Notes: generated from the sequence alone by a model not told the origin. Counted from the stretch's first letter, positions 1 through 6,572 are shown. The stretch: 13,118 bases of DNA from Holosporaceae bacterium (GCA_031258475.1 JAIRMS010000054.1:1-13118); one strand, 5' to 3'. Translations and numbers: made by a program.

Positions 1-53
1 AGAGACCATACCCTATCTGTTATATCATGTCTCCTGTGCGCCAATTGTTGCAT
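1..53 (-). CDS. IS5-like transposase, N-terminal fragment (runs off window)
   Basis: Read on the minus strand from an ATG at 53, the frame gives 17 codons, MQQLAHRRHDITDRVWS, and continues past the window edge. The segment RRHDITDRVW resembles the N-terminus of many IS5-superfamily transposases, which begin with a short (R)xDxTDxxW motif before the DDE catalytic domain. A GGAG Shine-Dalgarno-like sequence sits about 7 nt upstream of this ATG. An alternative ATG at 59 in the same frame has the GGAG too close. Only the extreme N-terminus is visible, so no catalytic residue can be checked and the family call rests on a short motif. It lies just beyond the point where rsmE is cut off, which supports an insertion-sequence reading. 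Confidence 0.6.
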   Translation of the reverse strand, partial: MQQLAHRRHDITDRVWS

Positions 54-104
54 AGTCATTCTCCATACTACAATAACTACGCTATCATATCAGATCCCTC
101 TCCT
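1..104 (-). mobile_element. End of an IS5-like insertion sequence inserted in rsmE
   Basis: The region joins a transposase-like start (53 down to 1) to the broken 3' end of rsmE. Coding similarity to RsmE stops near 105-110. The IS end probably reads, on the minus strand, GGAGAGGGATCTGATA from about 103 inward. The TGA at 104-106 would fit the 3-bp TNA target preference of the IS1031 group within IS5, but the other end lies outside the window, so neither terminal inverted repeats nor a target duplication can be confirmed. The boundary is an estimate. Confidence 0.5.
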
Positions 105-647
105 GACGACAAGCCCTAAAATATTTTCTAATTTCAAGCAGGATGACCTTTCATCCCCAACTAGAATTTTGCGATCGGAATATTTCAAAAGAAAATCTTC
201 CACCGCCATGATTTCTCGCAGGATAGGAATGCTGATACGCCGTGACTGTTCACAGGCCTGTATTATTTTTTGTTTTGATTTTTCAAGGTTGATGCTCTTG
301 TATTGGGAACGGCATGAGATGACGGGAATTATTTCGCTCACTCCAAGTTCCGTGGCTTTTTCCAGAAAAAAATCGAATCTTTTCGGATTTATCAGCGAGC
401 AGGCGATAACGCTCCCACTTTCCTCCGTTTGGGCTTTTTTGAACAGGGAAACGCATTCCAGAGATCTTTTTTTTATATCGCTAATCTCGCAATTCCATTC
501 TCCACACCGGGGATTAAAAATCCGCACGGTATCCCCGGAGACCAGCCGCAACACATTGCCTGCGTGATGCATCTGATTTGGAGACAGAGACACTTCTTTT
601 CCTTCGACCAGGTCGGTCTCTAAATAGAATCTCGGTATGTGTTTCAT
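90..647 (-). pseudogene. rsmE: 16S rRNA m3U1498 methyltransferase RsmE, C-terminally truncated by an IS
   Basis: RsmE methylates N3 of U1498 in 16S rRNA within the 30S subunit. The N-terminal PUA-like domain (about residues 1-70, with MHHAGNVLRLVSGD) and the start of the SPOUT domain are present. Family signatures are KATELGV (97-103), ACEQSRR (131-137) and DER (165-167). The frame ends after 185 residues at LGLVVRRGI. Family members run to about 230-250 residues, and the expected next motif, GPEGG of the SAM-binding trefoil knot, is missing, so the product should be inactive. The sequence just beyond encodes a transposase start, which points to IS insertion rather than a simple nonsense mutation. 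The start ATG overlaps the stop of the upstream SPOR gene by 4 nt (ATGA), so translation is coupled. RsmE is dispensable in E. coli, which makes its loss plausible. Confidence 0.8.
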
Positions 648-1534
648 TTTGAAATGTAAGCGCCAAATCCATTCTTTTTCATGGTGGATATGGTTCTATC
701 CGCTTCTTCTTTAGTTTTAAACGGTCCAACTTGAATTCTGTATCTTATGCCCTTTTTTTCGCCAAGATCGACCTTCACTATTTTCTTTCCACGTTCTTTT
801 AAAAATTTATTTTTCAATAAAATCCGATTATATTCCGCTTCCGCCGCGGGTCTTGTCATAACAGATGCTATTTGTAGCATAAAACCGTTTCCACGGGCAA
901 TGGTATCTTTGGTTGAATTATCTGTTTTTTCAATGATATCCCTGAGTTGTTGCTTCGATTTTTTGGCCAAAACGGGCGGCGTTTTTCTGTCTATCCTATT
1001 TATCGGAGAACGATGCTCCTCCTCAATGATTGTCAGGCCGTCGGACTTTATTTTCGGCGCGTTTTTTTTAACGTACTTTATCTGGTACTCTTTTTCCGGA
1101 GCCAGATCTTCAAAGGCCCGAATAATGTTTTTCTTTTCATCATCGGACAGGGATTCTCCATTTTCGATTTCCGGAATAGAGAGAATTTCCTCCGGAGGTT
1201 GGGCTATTTTTTCCTCAGTTTTGCGCCTGTCTCCTGAGATGTTATCATAGACTATCTTGTCCTGGTGTTTCACCTGCTCGTTTCCGGCTGGTTTTATTTT
1301 AAACGGAGTGCCGTCTGCACTGATAACCGGCAGCTCTTCCAGATTTATTGGTTTTGAGCTGGAATATATAACATAGACCATCATGCTGAACGCGACAATC
1401 GAAACTCCTCCGCCAATGAGAAAAAATTTCCGATCATCTCTGAAAAAATGCGATCTCAGACCGGTTCCTTTTTGGGAATTTTGTAAAACATCCTCCGAAT
1501 AGTCGCCATCTTCATCGTCAATAAACGGACACAC
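644..1534 (-). CDS. SPOR-domain inner-membrane protein
   Basis: A 296-residue single-pass protein. A short acidic cytoplasmic tail (1-35) is followed by one transmembrane helix at about 37-57. Next comes a long charged linker of low complexity (about 60-215) and a C-terminal SPOR domain (about 217-296, FMLQIASV... and YRIQVGPFKTKEEAD). SPOR domains bind glycan strands stripped of stem peptides at the division septum, so a role in septal peptidoglycan binding is likely. The GTG start is chosen because a GAGGAG sequence lies 8 nt upstream and the GTG overlaps the argS stop codon by one base (TAGTG). An argS-SPOR pair is a familiar arrangement in Alphaproteobacteria. The downstream rsmE overlaps it by 4 nt, so all three minus-strand genes are probably one operon. 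The exact partner and function are unknown. Confidence 0.85.
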   Translation of the reverse strand: MCPFIDDEDGDYSEDVLQNSQKGTGLRSHFFRDDRKFFLIGGGVSIVAFSMMVYVIYSSSKPINLEELPVISADGTPFKIKPAGNEQVKHQDKIVYDNISGDRRKTEEKIAQPPEEILSIPEIENGESLSDDEKKNIIRAFEDLAPEKEYQIKYVKKNAPKIKSDGLTIIEEEHRSPINRIDRKTPPVLAKKSKQQLRDIIEKTDNSTKDTIARGNGFMLQIASVMTRPAAEAEYNRILLKNKFLKERGKKIVKVDLGEKKGIRYRIQVGPFKTKEEADRTISTMKKNGFGAYISK

Positions 1535-3252
1535 TATCTGAGCTCCTCAACTGGGGTAATGCCAATTATATTAAAAGCGGATTCCACCACATTTTGCATG
1601 GCTCTCAATAGAACGAGTCTAGCGCAGGTTTTATCGAAATCGTCCGGAAGAATGAAACGCATAAGAGAGTTATCTTTTCCCTGATTCCAGAAAGAATGGA
1701 AAACCGCCGCCGTTTCACAGAGGAAAAAGGCTATTCTATGTGGCTCTCGCTTCCTGGCCGCCGCTATAACCTGCCGTGGCCAATCCGAAATAATTTTCGC
1801 CAACCGAATATCGCCGTCGTCCAGCAGTTTTAGATTTGCATCTCTTGCATTCGGAATGGCTTTACCGGGAAAAACACGCTGAAATAGCTTCATCACCGAA
1901 TGACTTCTTGCATAGGCGTACTGCACGTAGAAAACCGGATTGTCCCTACTTTGATCCACGACCTTTTTAAAGTCAAAATCCAAGGAGACATCATCCCGAC
2001 GGGTCAGCATGATGAAACGTATGACGTCCCTATCAACTTTGTCGAGGATATCCTTTGCGGTTACGAAAGTTCCAGCTCTTTTGGACATTTTTACCTCGCG
2101 GCCGTCTTCTAAAAGTTTCACAAGTTGAACCAACTTCACGTCCAAATTCAACCTACCATCCGACAACGCCGAAACCGCCGCCTGCATGCGTTTCACGTAT
2201 CCGCCGTGATCAGCTCCCCAAAAGTTCACCATTTCATCGAAGCCACGGCTAATTTTGTCCAGGTGATATGCGATATCCGAAGCGAAATAGGTCCACGATC
2301 CGTCCGATTTTTGCAAAGGGCGATCCACGTCGTCTCCAAATGCTGTGGATCTGAAGAGTAACAGCTCGTGTTCTTCCCATTCTTCGGAATCGCTTCCCTT
2401 TGGACGCGGCAAAATTCCTTCGTAGATCAATCCATTATTTTTCAACGAATCCAGGACGCGCTCCACGGCTCCGTCTTCTATTAGCTTTTTCTCCGAGGAG
2501 AAAACATCGTGACGCACCCCAAGTGAATCCAAATCCTGTTTTATGTCGACCATTATGCCGGAAATTGCGAATTGTTTGAAAAAGTCCAGCCATTCCGATT
2601 CGTCGCGTCCCGTGTATCTATCGCCACACTCAGAGACGATTTTTTTCGCAATATCCACGAGATACTCTCCCGGATAACCACCGTCGGGAAAAGGGCCTTC
2701 GGCTCTGCCGAATTGCTCAAGATATCTGAAATACAACGATCTTGCTAGAATTTCCACCTGCTTTCCAGCGTCGTTGATATAGAACTCTTTTGTGACTCCA
2801 TATCCAACAAAATCAAGCAATCTGGCCAGAACATCTCCGGAAACCGCACATCTAACGTGCCCGGCGTGAATGGGACCGGTTGGATTTGCTGATACGTATT
2901 CTATATTTACAGACCGGCCTTTTCCCAGATCAAATTTCCCAAAATCTTTGTTCAACATATCGGGAATATGATCGATAAAAACATCGCGCGGAACAAACCA
3001 ATTTATGAAGCCTGGTTTTTTTGCCTCAACTTTTTCGAAGTAATCGCTTTTTTTGCGAAGTTTGTCGCAGATATCTTCGGCCAATTCCATCGGACTGCGC
3101 CTCAATTTCTTGGACAAAACCATTGCGATGTTAGTGGAAAAATCACCAAACGCCTCTTCCTTTGGGGGCTCTACTAATACCATTTCCCTAAAATCAGGAT
3201 CTACGCAGGACTCGATGAATTCCTTATAGCGCAAAAACAGAGGCGTCTGCAT
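1534..3252 (-). CDS. argS: Arginine--tRNA ligase
   Basis: A class I aminoacyl-tRNA synthetase of 572 residues, normal for the family, that charges tRNA-Arg with arginine. The N-terminal tRNA-D-loop-binding domain (about 1-105) contains EEAFGDFSTNIAM. The catalytic Rossmann fold carries the HIGH-type motif as HAGH (129-132, within NPTGPIHAGHVR) and the KMSKR motif (388-392). FWGADHGGY (344-352) is also typical. The C-terminal DALR-type anticodon-binding helical domain runs from about 435 to the end and finishes GITPVEELR, as usual for ArgS. The ATG start has a purine-rich GAGAGA stretch about 5 nt upstream. The gene is first in a minus-strand operon with the SPOR protein and rsmE, and is divergent from rpsD. 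No anomaly is seen. Confidence 0.97.
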   Translation of the reverse strand: MQTPLFLRYKEFIESCVDPDFREMVLVEPPKEEAFGDFSTNIAMVLSKKLRRSPMELAEDICDKLRKKSDYFEKVEAKKPGFINWFVPRDVFIDHIPDMLNKDFGKFDLGKGRSVNIEYVSANPTGPIHAGHVRCAVSGDVLARLLDFVGYGVTKEFYINDAGKQVEILARSLYFRYLEQFGRAEGPFPDGGYPGEYLVDIAKKIVSECGDRYTGRDESEWLDFFKQFAISGIMVDIKQDLDSLGVRHDVFSSEKKLIEDGAVERVLDSLKNNGLIYEGILPRPKGSDSEEWEEHELLLFRSTAFGDDVDRPLQKSDGSWTYFASDIAYHLDKISRGFDEMVNFWGADHGGYVKRMQAAVSALSDGRLNLDVKLVQLVKLLEDGREVKMSKRAGTFVTAKDILDKVDRDVIRFIMLTRRDDVSLDFDFKKVVDQSRDNPVFYVQYAYARSHSVMKLFQRVFPGKAIPNARDANLKLLDDGDIRLAKIISDWPRQVIAAARKREPHRIAFFLCETAAVFHSFWNQGKDNSLMRFILPDDFDKTCARLVLLRAMQNVVESAFNIIGITPVEELR

Positions 3253-3273
3253 TTTTTCTCTCTAAAATCAAAA

Positions 3274-3289
3274 CGGATAATAGCATCCG
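3274..3289 (-). promoter_or_regulatory. Hairpin followed by T-rich run in the argS leader (possible attenuator)
   Basis: On the minus strand CGGAT (3289-3285) and ATCCG (3278-3274) can form a 5-bp stem around a 6-nt loop, followed by TTTTGATTTT, about 20 nt before the argS ATG. This resembles a weak intrinsic terminator placed in a 5' leader. The stem is short, so a regulatory role is only a suggestion. Confidence 0.25.
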
Positions 3290-3331
3290 CCCTGTTTTTA
3301 TACAATATAAAGAAAATAGCTAGGAAAACGA

Positions 3332-3359
3332 TTGACTTTTGAATAATGTGTAATAGTAT
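3332..3359 (+). promoter_or_regulatory. Sigma-70-type promoter of rpsD
   Basis: TTGACT at 3332-3337 (-35, 5 of 6 matches to consensus) and TAGTAT at 3354-3359 (-10, 4 of 6) are separated by 16 nt. They stand 36 nt before the rpsD start codon, and AAGGA at about 3384-3388 is the Shine-Dalgarno sequence. Position and spacing fit a housekeeping promoter for the ribosomal protein gene. Confidence 0.6.
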
Positions 3360-3394
3360 ATCTCCGTCCATCGTATTTAGAAAAAGGAAATGTA

Positions 3395-4009
3395 ATGAGC
3401 AAGCGTATTGCGGCTAAGCACAAAATCGACAGAAGGTTGGGTGTTAATCTCTGGGGAAGAGCGAAAAGTCCGATTAATGAAAGAAATTATGCTCCCGGAC
3501 AGCATGGAAACAACAAGAAAAAACCGACCGACTACGGTATTCAGTTGCTTGCTAAGCAGAAGCTGAAAGGGTATTACGGCAATCTTACCGAAAGGCAGTT
3601 TAGAAGGGTTTTTGCGAAAGCTTCCCAGATGAAGGGTGACACCAGTCAGAACATCATCGGTTTGTTGGAACGCAGACTGGACGCAGTCGTCTATCGCATG
3701 AAGTTCGCCATGACGGTTTTTGCTTCGAGGCAGCTGATTAATCACGGTCACGTCACTGTTAATGGCCGAGTTGTAAATATACCGTCCTACGTCGTGGATG
3801 AAGGCGACGTCATAGAGGTACGGGAAAAGTCAAAAACCAATACGGCGGTGCTTGCGGCAATGCAATCCACGGAGAGAGATTTCCCTTTTTACATAAACGT
3901 TGATGCGTCGGCCCTCAGGGGAACTTTCGGAAACATTCCAAAATTGGAAGACGTTCCCTATCCGGTGGTCATCGAACCGCATATCATCATCGAGTTCTAT
4001 TCGAGATAG
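3395..4009 (+). CDS. rpsD: 30S ribosomal protein S4
   Basis: S4 is a primary 16S rRNA-binding protein that nucleates assembly of the 30S body. The 204-residue length is normal. The N-terminal S4 region (about 1-92) contains [17 protein letters not shown] and YAPGQHG, the usual bacterial signatures. It lacks the zinc-binding cysteines, so this is the cysteine-free form. The S4 RNA-binding fold spans about 93-155 ([26 protein letters not shown]). The C-terminus IIEFYSR is canonical. The ATG start is set by AAGGA 6 nt upstream and a clear promoter. It is transcribed alone rather than in the alpha operon, and tRNA-Thr follows 44 nt downstream, so the two may be co-transcribed. No terminator is visible between them. 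Confidence 0.97.
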   Translation: MSKRIAAKHKIDRRLGVNLWGRAKSPINERNYAPGQHGNNKKKPTDYGIQLLAKQKLKGYYGNLTERQFRRVFAKASQMKGDTSQNIIGLLERRLDAVVYRMKFAMTVFASRQLINHGHVTVNGRVVNIPSYVVDEGDVIEVREKSKTNTAVLAAMQSTERDFPFYINVDASALRGTFGNIPKLEDVPYPVVIEPHIIIEFYSR

Positions 4010-4053
4010 CATTTGTTTGTCGGTTTGGAAATTTTAGAGATGATGCTGTTTAA

Positions 4054-4129
4054 GCCGAAATAGCTCAGTTGGTAGAGCGTCTGATTCGTAATCAGCAGGT
4101 CGGAGGTTCGATTCCTCTTTTCGGCACCA
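4054..4129 (+). tRNA. tRNA-Thr (anticodon CGT)
   Basis: A complete 76-nt cloverleaf. The acceptor stem GCCGAAA pairs with TTTCGGC. The D-arm is GCTC/GAGC, the anticodon loop is TTCGTAA with CGT at 4087-4089 (reads ACG, threonine), and the T-arm GGAGG-TTCGATT-CCTCT has one G-U pair. The discriminator A is followed by an encoded CCA (4127-4129). The anticodon stem has a T-C mismatch at the 27-43 pair; the corresponding E. coli tRNA-Thr(CGT) also has a mismatch there. Confidence 0.96.
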
Positions 4130-4158
4130 CCTGGGGTTTTAACGATTTTGCTTCCTAA

Positions 4159-4227
4159 AAACTAGCCATTGATTGCGGGAAACGATCACGCTAGCACGCA
4201 TGTTTTTCCGCAGTCAATGACCAGTTT
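4159..4227. other. Long imperfect inverted repeat (about 25-bp stem) after tRNA-Thr
   Basis: The left arm begins AAACTAGCCATTGATTGCGG (4159 onward) and the right arm ends CCGCAGTCAATGACCAGTTT (4227). As plus-strand RNA the roughly 25-bp stem has two A-C mismatches and two G-U wobbles around a loop of about 18 nt. No T-run follows directly, so it is not a standard intrinsic terminator. It could be a 3' processing or stability structure, a small structured RNA, or a relic of a palindromic element. Confidence 0.5.
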
Positions 4228-4385
4228 AAAGAAAATAAAATATTTTTTGGTATTTTTATCCCAGAGAATAGATAAAATTTTTATGCAATGGTAATTAAGA
4301 ATCCTGTGATTTTTCATTTGCCGGATTAAAAACAGCCCTGAGAATTTTCAAGAGAAGATGCGTCGATAAAAAAACAGCATCAGTT

Positions 4386-4407
4386 TCGCCACCGTGGTGG
4401 TTGGCGA
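4386..4407 (+). promoter_or_regulatory. GC-rich hairpin upstream of the secreted-protein gene
   Basis: TCGCCA (4386-4391) and TGGCGA (4402-4407) form a perfect 6-bp outer stem, and the intervening CCGTGGTGGT can add inner pairs (CCAC with GTGG) in an alternative register. It is an island of GC in AT-rich DNA, 73 nt before the start codon of the next gene. There is no T-run, so a leader structure is more likely than a terminator. Confidence 0.3.
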
Positions 4408-4479
4408 TTTATGTATAAAAAAACAACAACTATCTTTCAAATTAATTAAATAGTAGCACATCTATGAAATAATAGTTGT

Positions 4480-5337
4480 ATGTATAAAGTTCTGTTTTAT
4501 CTATTTTTGGCCTTACTTCTGGAAATAACCGTTGGTAATTTCCAAAATTTCGTTTTTGCCGAAGACGATGAAAATGAAGAGGAAGAGGATGATGGGGAGG
4601 GGGATGGTGAGGAAGATGCCAACGACGGAGATAGGGGCAATAAAGCTGGAGATACGAAAAATCGTGTACATTCGATCGTCGACGGTCTTCTAAAAATAAA
4701 TAAAAGCGTCGATTCAACTAGAATAAATGCCAAAACTCCACAAGTATTGAAAGAACAGGGAATCGATAAGCAGATAAGCAATTTAAGAAAAGATCTCGAT
4801 CGTCTCGACAAAACTCTGGATAGACACTATGGAGGAACGGAAGAGAAAAAGCATCCAGAGCAACAACATGTGCGAGAAAATGCTTCCCCCCAAAACCTAA
4901 AAAATAAAGAAGCTGAAAAACCTCTGCCAGAACATTCGAAACAAGATAAAACGTACGGGATGAATGGACACAAAACGCACAGAACGCACAGGATGAATAG
5001 ATATAAAACGCACTCTCACTCCCGCTTTCCTTCTCTTTCCAACAGAATATATACGGTAAAAAACGTGAGATTATCGAGAAATGCGACGAATAGGTATATA
5101 TCACATCGTAATGCAGCTGGATCCCATAGAGCAAAATATTATGGGAAAAAATCGCATGGAATAGGCGATAGGAAAATAGAGTATAAAATCAAATCGTTTG
5201 CCGGAAAGAATCACGCAAAAATCGACGAAATTCCCGGAGCAGCAGAGGTAAATTCTCCCAACGGTAAATTAACAGTAAAGTCAAAAAGCTATTTTGGTAA
5301 TCGTTCTAAATGCGCTTCAACCGGCTGTGCAGGATGA
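4480..5337 (+). CDS. Hypothetical secreted protein, acidic N-terminus and basic C-terminus
   Basis: I do not recognise this 285-residue protein. Residues 1-27 are a clear Sec signal peptide (hydrophobic core LFYLFLALLLEITVG, likely cleavage FVFA|EDD). The mature protein starts with a very acidic, low-complexity block (about 28-52, rich in E, D and G). A probable short amphipathic or coiled-coil helix follows (about 94-116, ISNLRKDLDRLDKTLDR). From about 120 it becomes strongly basic and rich in H, K, R, N and S, with a tandem repeat MNGHKTHRTH / MNRYKTHSH (161-180). Two cysteines lie at the end (C278, C283). The charge asymmetry could let the tails bind each other, nucleic acid or polyanions; this is inference. 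No good Shine-Dalgarno sequence precedes the ATG. Flanking structured and repetitive DNA suggests a flexible accessory locus, but the long uninterrupted frame with a signal peptide argues for a real gene. Confidence 0.75.
   Translation: MYKVLFYLFLALLLEITVGNFQNFVFAEDDENEEEEDDGEGDGEEDANDGDRGNKAGDTKNRVHSIVDGLLKINKSVDSTRINAKTPQVLKEQGIDKQISNLRKDLDRLDKTLDRHYGGTEEKKHPEQQHVRENASPQNLKNKEAEKPLPEHSKQDKTYGMNGHKTHRTHRMNRYKTHSHSRFPSLSNRIYTVKNVRLSRNATNRYISHRNAAGSHRAKYYGKKSHGIGDRKIEYKIKSFAGKNHAKIDEIPGAAEVNSPNGKLTVKSKSYFGNRSKCASTGCAG
4958..5013 (+). repeat. Tandem 23-nt repeat inside the secreted-protein gene
   Basis: Two 23-nt units, 4958-4980 and 4991-5013, both start GGATGAAT and end AAAACGCAC, differ at three positions, and are separated by 10 nt that repeat the ACGCAC core. 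The spacing is in frame (33 nt), so the duplication adds an 11-residue unit to the protein. This is a typical signature of slippage-driven growth in low-complexity secreted proteins. Confidence 0.65.
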
Positions 5338-5366
5338 TTTTTTTCAGCAAATCATAATGATGGAAT

Positions 5367-5478
5367 ATACATGAATCACTTTGGAAGTGAGCAGTCAGCA
5401 TTTAGCTTGATCGCAGGCGCGTAGCCGAGGGGGAATGGATTGCTTCGCTCGCAATGACGAGGGGATAATATTACTGGA
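5367..5478. repeat. Dispersed repeat, copy A (about 112 bp)
   Basis: This block begins ATACATGAATCACTTTG and ends GATAATATTACTGGA. It matches 12891-13000 almost base for base, with only a handful of substitutions and small indels. Copy A continues into a cluster of inverted palindromic units (5436-5610). No protein is encoded. The two copies sit about 7.5 kb apart in the same orientation and both lie just after the 3' end of a gene, which suggests a family of intergenic repeats. Confidence 0.85.
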
Positions 5479-5610
5479 TTGCCACGTCGCTACGCTCCTC
5501 GCAATGATGATCGTGAGTGTCTCTAAAACAACACCATTTCGTCATTGCGAGCGAAGCGAAGCAATAACCCCTCCTCGTCATTGCGAGGAGCAGAGCGACG
5601 TGGCAATCCA
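5436..5610. repeat. Cluster of four palindromic repeat units (two forward, two inverted)
   Basis: Unit 1 (5436-5464) and unit 2 (5475-5510) both start TGGATTGC and carry CGCAATGA near their ends. Unit 3 (5540-5566) and unit 4 (5573-5610) are inverted versions, starting TCATTGCGAG and ending GCAAT. Unit 2 and the reverse complement of unit 4 agree over about 36 bases with about three differences, so they can form a long stem. The motif TCATTGCGAG...GCAATCCA is a dispersed element I recognise from several bacterial genomes. It is often mis-called as protein with RHCERSEAI or HCEEQSDVAIQ peptides, which appear here in the overlapping frame 5435-5701. I do not treat that frame as a gene. Confidence 0.85.
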
Positions 5611-5843
5611 GAAAATAAAAATCGCATTTTCAAAGCGATTCATCTATAACAAAGCGCAAAAATTGCATCTTTTCCGTAAAAATTCCCTAATAATTGTTTA
5701 ACGGAAGAAGATAGGGGCTTTCCCCATTAATTTTCGCTAATCACAAAACCTCGAATCCGCAAATAATAGTTAATTTAATAAAACATGGCACGATTCGAGC
5801 TTCATAAATTACAGGAAACTCAATTTTTTAGGAGTGAAGTGTT
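5611..5843. other. Intergenic region upstream of the transglycosylase gene
   Basis: No gene is seen. Notable structures are a perfect AATCGC/GCGATT hairpin (5620-5640), a GGGG-CTTT-CCCC hairpin (5714-5725), and a perfect 8-bp inverted repeat CTCGAATC/GATTCGAG (5750-5757 and 5792-5799) around a 34-nt AT-rich spacer. The last could be an operator-like or structural element in front of the next gene. Together with the repeats at 5367-5610, the gap between genes is 506 bases. Confidence 0.5.
5830..5834 (+). promoter_or_regulatory. Ribosome binding site that fixes the TTG start of the transglycosylase
   Basis: AGGAG ends 9 nt before TTG at 5844. The frame has no ATG ahead of its signal-peptide core; the next in-frame ATG (codon 8) would cut into the signal peptide. 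The strong ribosome binding site therefore supports the TTG. Confidence 0.7.
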
Positions 5844-6572
5844 TTGCTGTTTCGATCTGTGTTTATGTGTTTTGTTATCCTGTTTTTTTCTAAAATAGAC
5901 GGAGCCGAGCAGAGGCCATATGAATATTTTGCCCAGCACGATCTGTGCGAAAGCGAAATTGCAAGGGCAGAAAAAAAATACAACATTCCGCACAGATTAC
6001 TAATGGCCATTGGAACGGTCGAATCCGGATATGCAATAAAACAGAGACAGAAACGGCCATACCCATGGGCAGTTTGCGTCGCAGGGAAAAGTTATTTTTT
6101 CTCCACCAAAAGTGCAGCAGTCGCCGCAGTAAAAAGATTTATGGGCCGGGGAAAGAGAAACATTGACGTTGGATGTATGCAGGTAAATTTGCTGCATCAT
6201 AGCAACGCATTTCGAACTCTGGAAGAAGCTTTTACGCCAAAGTATAACGTCGACTACGCCGCAAGATTTTTGCTGGAACTGAAAAATTCATACAATTCCT
6301 GGACTCACGCCGTCGGATACTATCATTCGAGGGCTACAAAATATTATAAACCGTATTGCACCGCAGTCTATAACGCCTGGATTAATGTAAAAAATAGAAT
6401 TATCAACACTTCTGCGAAGATTCAGCTGGCAGCAATGGAGGTAAAATCTAAGATATCGTTTCTTCCCTCCTATTACTCCCTTGCGGATGTTAATATTTCA
6501 GCGAAATTGCATCGATTGGGACGCAAAACCCTAAATCACAACGCGCCAAAATTTTTCACAAATGGCAAATGA
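5844..6572 (+). CDS. Secreted SLT-domain lytic transglycosylase
   Basis: A 242-residue protein with a short Sec signal peptide (about 1-21, LFRSVFMCFVILFFSKIDGA) and a lysozyme-like SLT fold (about 33-170). The likely catalytic glutamate is E60 in GTVESG. GCMQVNLLHH (110-119) is the conserved MQ-N motif, preceded by NIDV. YAARFLLEL (138-146) and AVGYYHS (156-162) complete the family pattern. Such enzymes cleave the MurNAc-GlcNAc bond of peptidoglycan with formation of 1,6-anhydro ends in the periplasm. The PWAVCVAGKSYFF segment (74-86) is the insertion typical of the alphaproteobacterial subfamily. The C-terminal 60 residues are basic and unassigned. The TTG start is supported by AGGAG 9 nt upstream. 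The gene stands alone; similar proteins also occur with secretion systems, but no such genes are nearby. Confidence 0.85.
   Translation: MLFRSVFMCFVILFFSKIDGAEQRPYEYFAQHDLCESEIARAEKKYNIPHRLLMAIGTVESGYAIKQRQKRPYPWAVCVAGKSYFFSTKSAAVAAVKRFMGRGKRNIDVGCMQVNLLHHSNAFRTLEEAFTPKYNVDYAARFLLELKNSYNSWTHAVGYYHSRATKYYKPYCTAVYNAWINVKNRIINTSAKIQLAAMEVKSKISFLPSYYSLADVNISAKLHRLGRKTLNHNAPKFFTNGK

Larger units (their letters stand above)
4130..4479. other. Intergenic region with three hairpins, no gene seen
   Basis: This 350-base AT-rich gap lies between tRNA-Thr and the secreted-protein gene. No convincing reading frame is present on either strand. It holds a long imperfect inverted repeat (4159-4227), a small GATGC/GCATC inverted repeat (4357-4361 and 4377-4381) and a GC-rich hairpin (4386-4407). 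The last two precede the next gene and could belong to its 5' leader. Confidence 0.6.

Noticed and set aside
747..1250. 167-codon plus-strand frame antisense to the SPOR gene
   Set aside because: It is a shadow of a well-supported gene: phenylalanine/serine-rich composition, no family signature.
4497..4811. Minus-strand serine-rich frame opposite the secreted-protein gene
   Set aside because: The serine run is the complement of the Glu/Asp-rich codons on the plus strand, and the plus frame has a signal peptide.
5436..5610. CRISPR-like array
   Set aside because: Units alternate in orientation, vary in sequence and have irregular spacing; no cas genes.
5435..5701. 88-codon plus-strand frame with RHCERSEAI and RHCEEQSDVAIQ peptides
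   Set aside because: The peptide is a direct translation of the palindromic repeat units, a known source of false genes; there is no ribosome binding site and no protein-like composition outside the repeats.
4054..5843. tRNA-Thr as the attachment site of an integrated island
   Set aside because: I found no second copy of the tRNA 3' end downstream and no integrase in the window.
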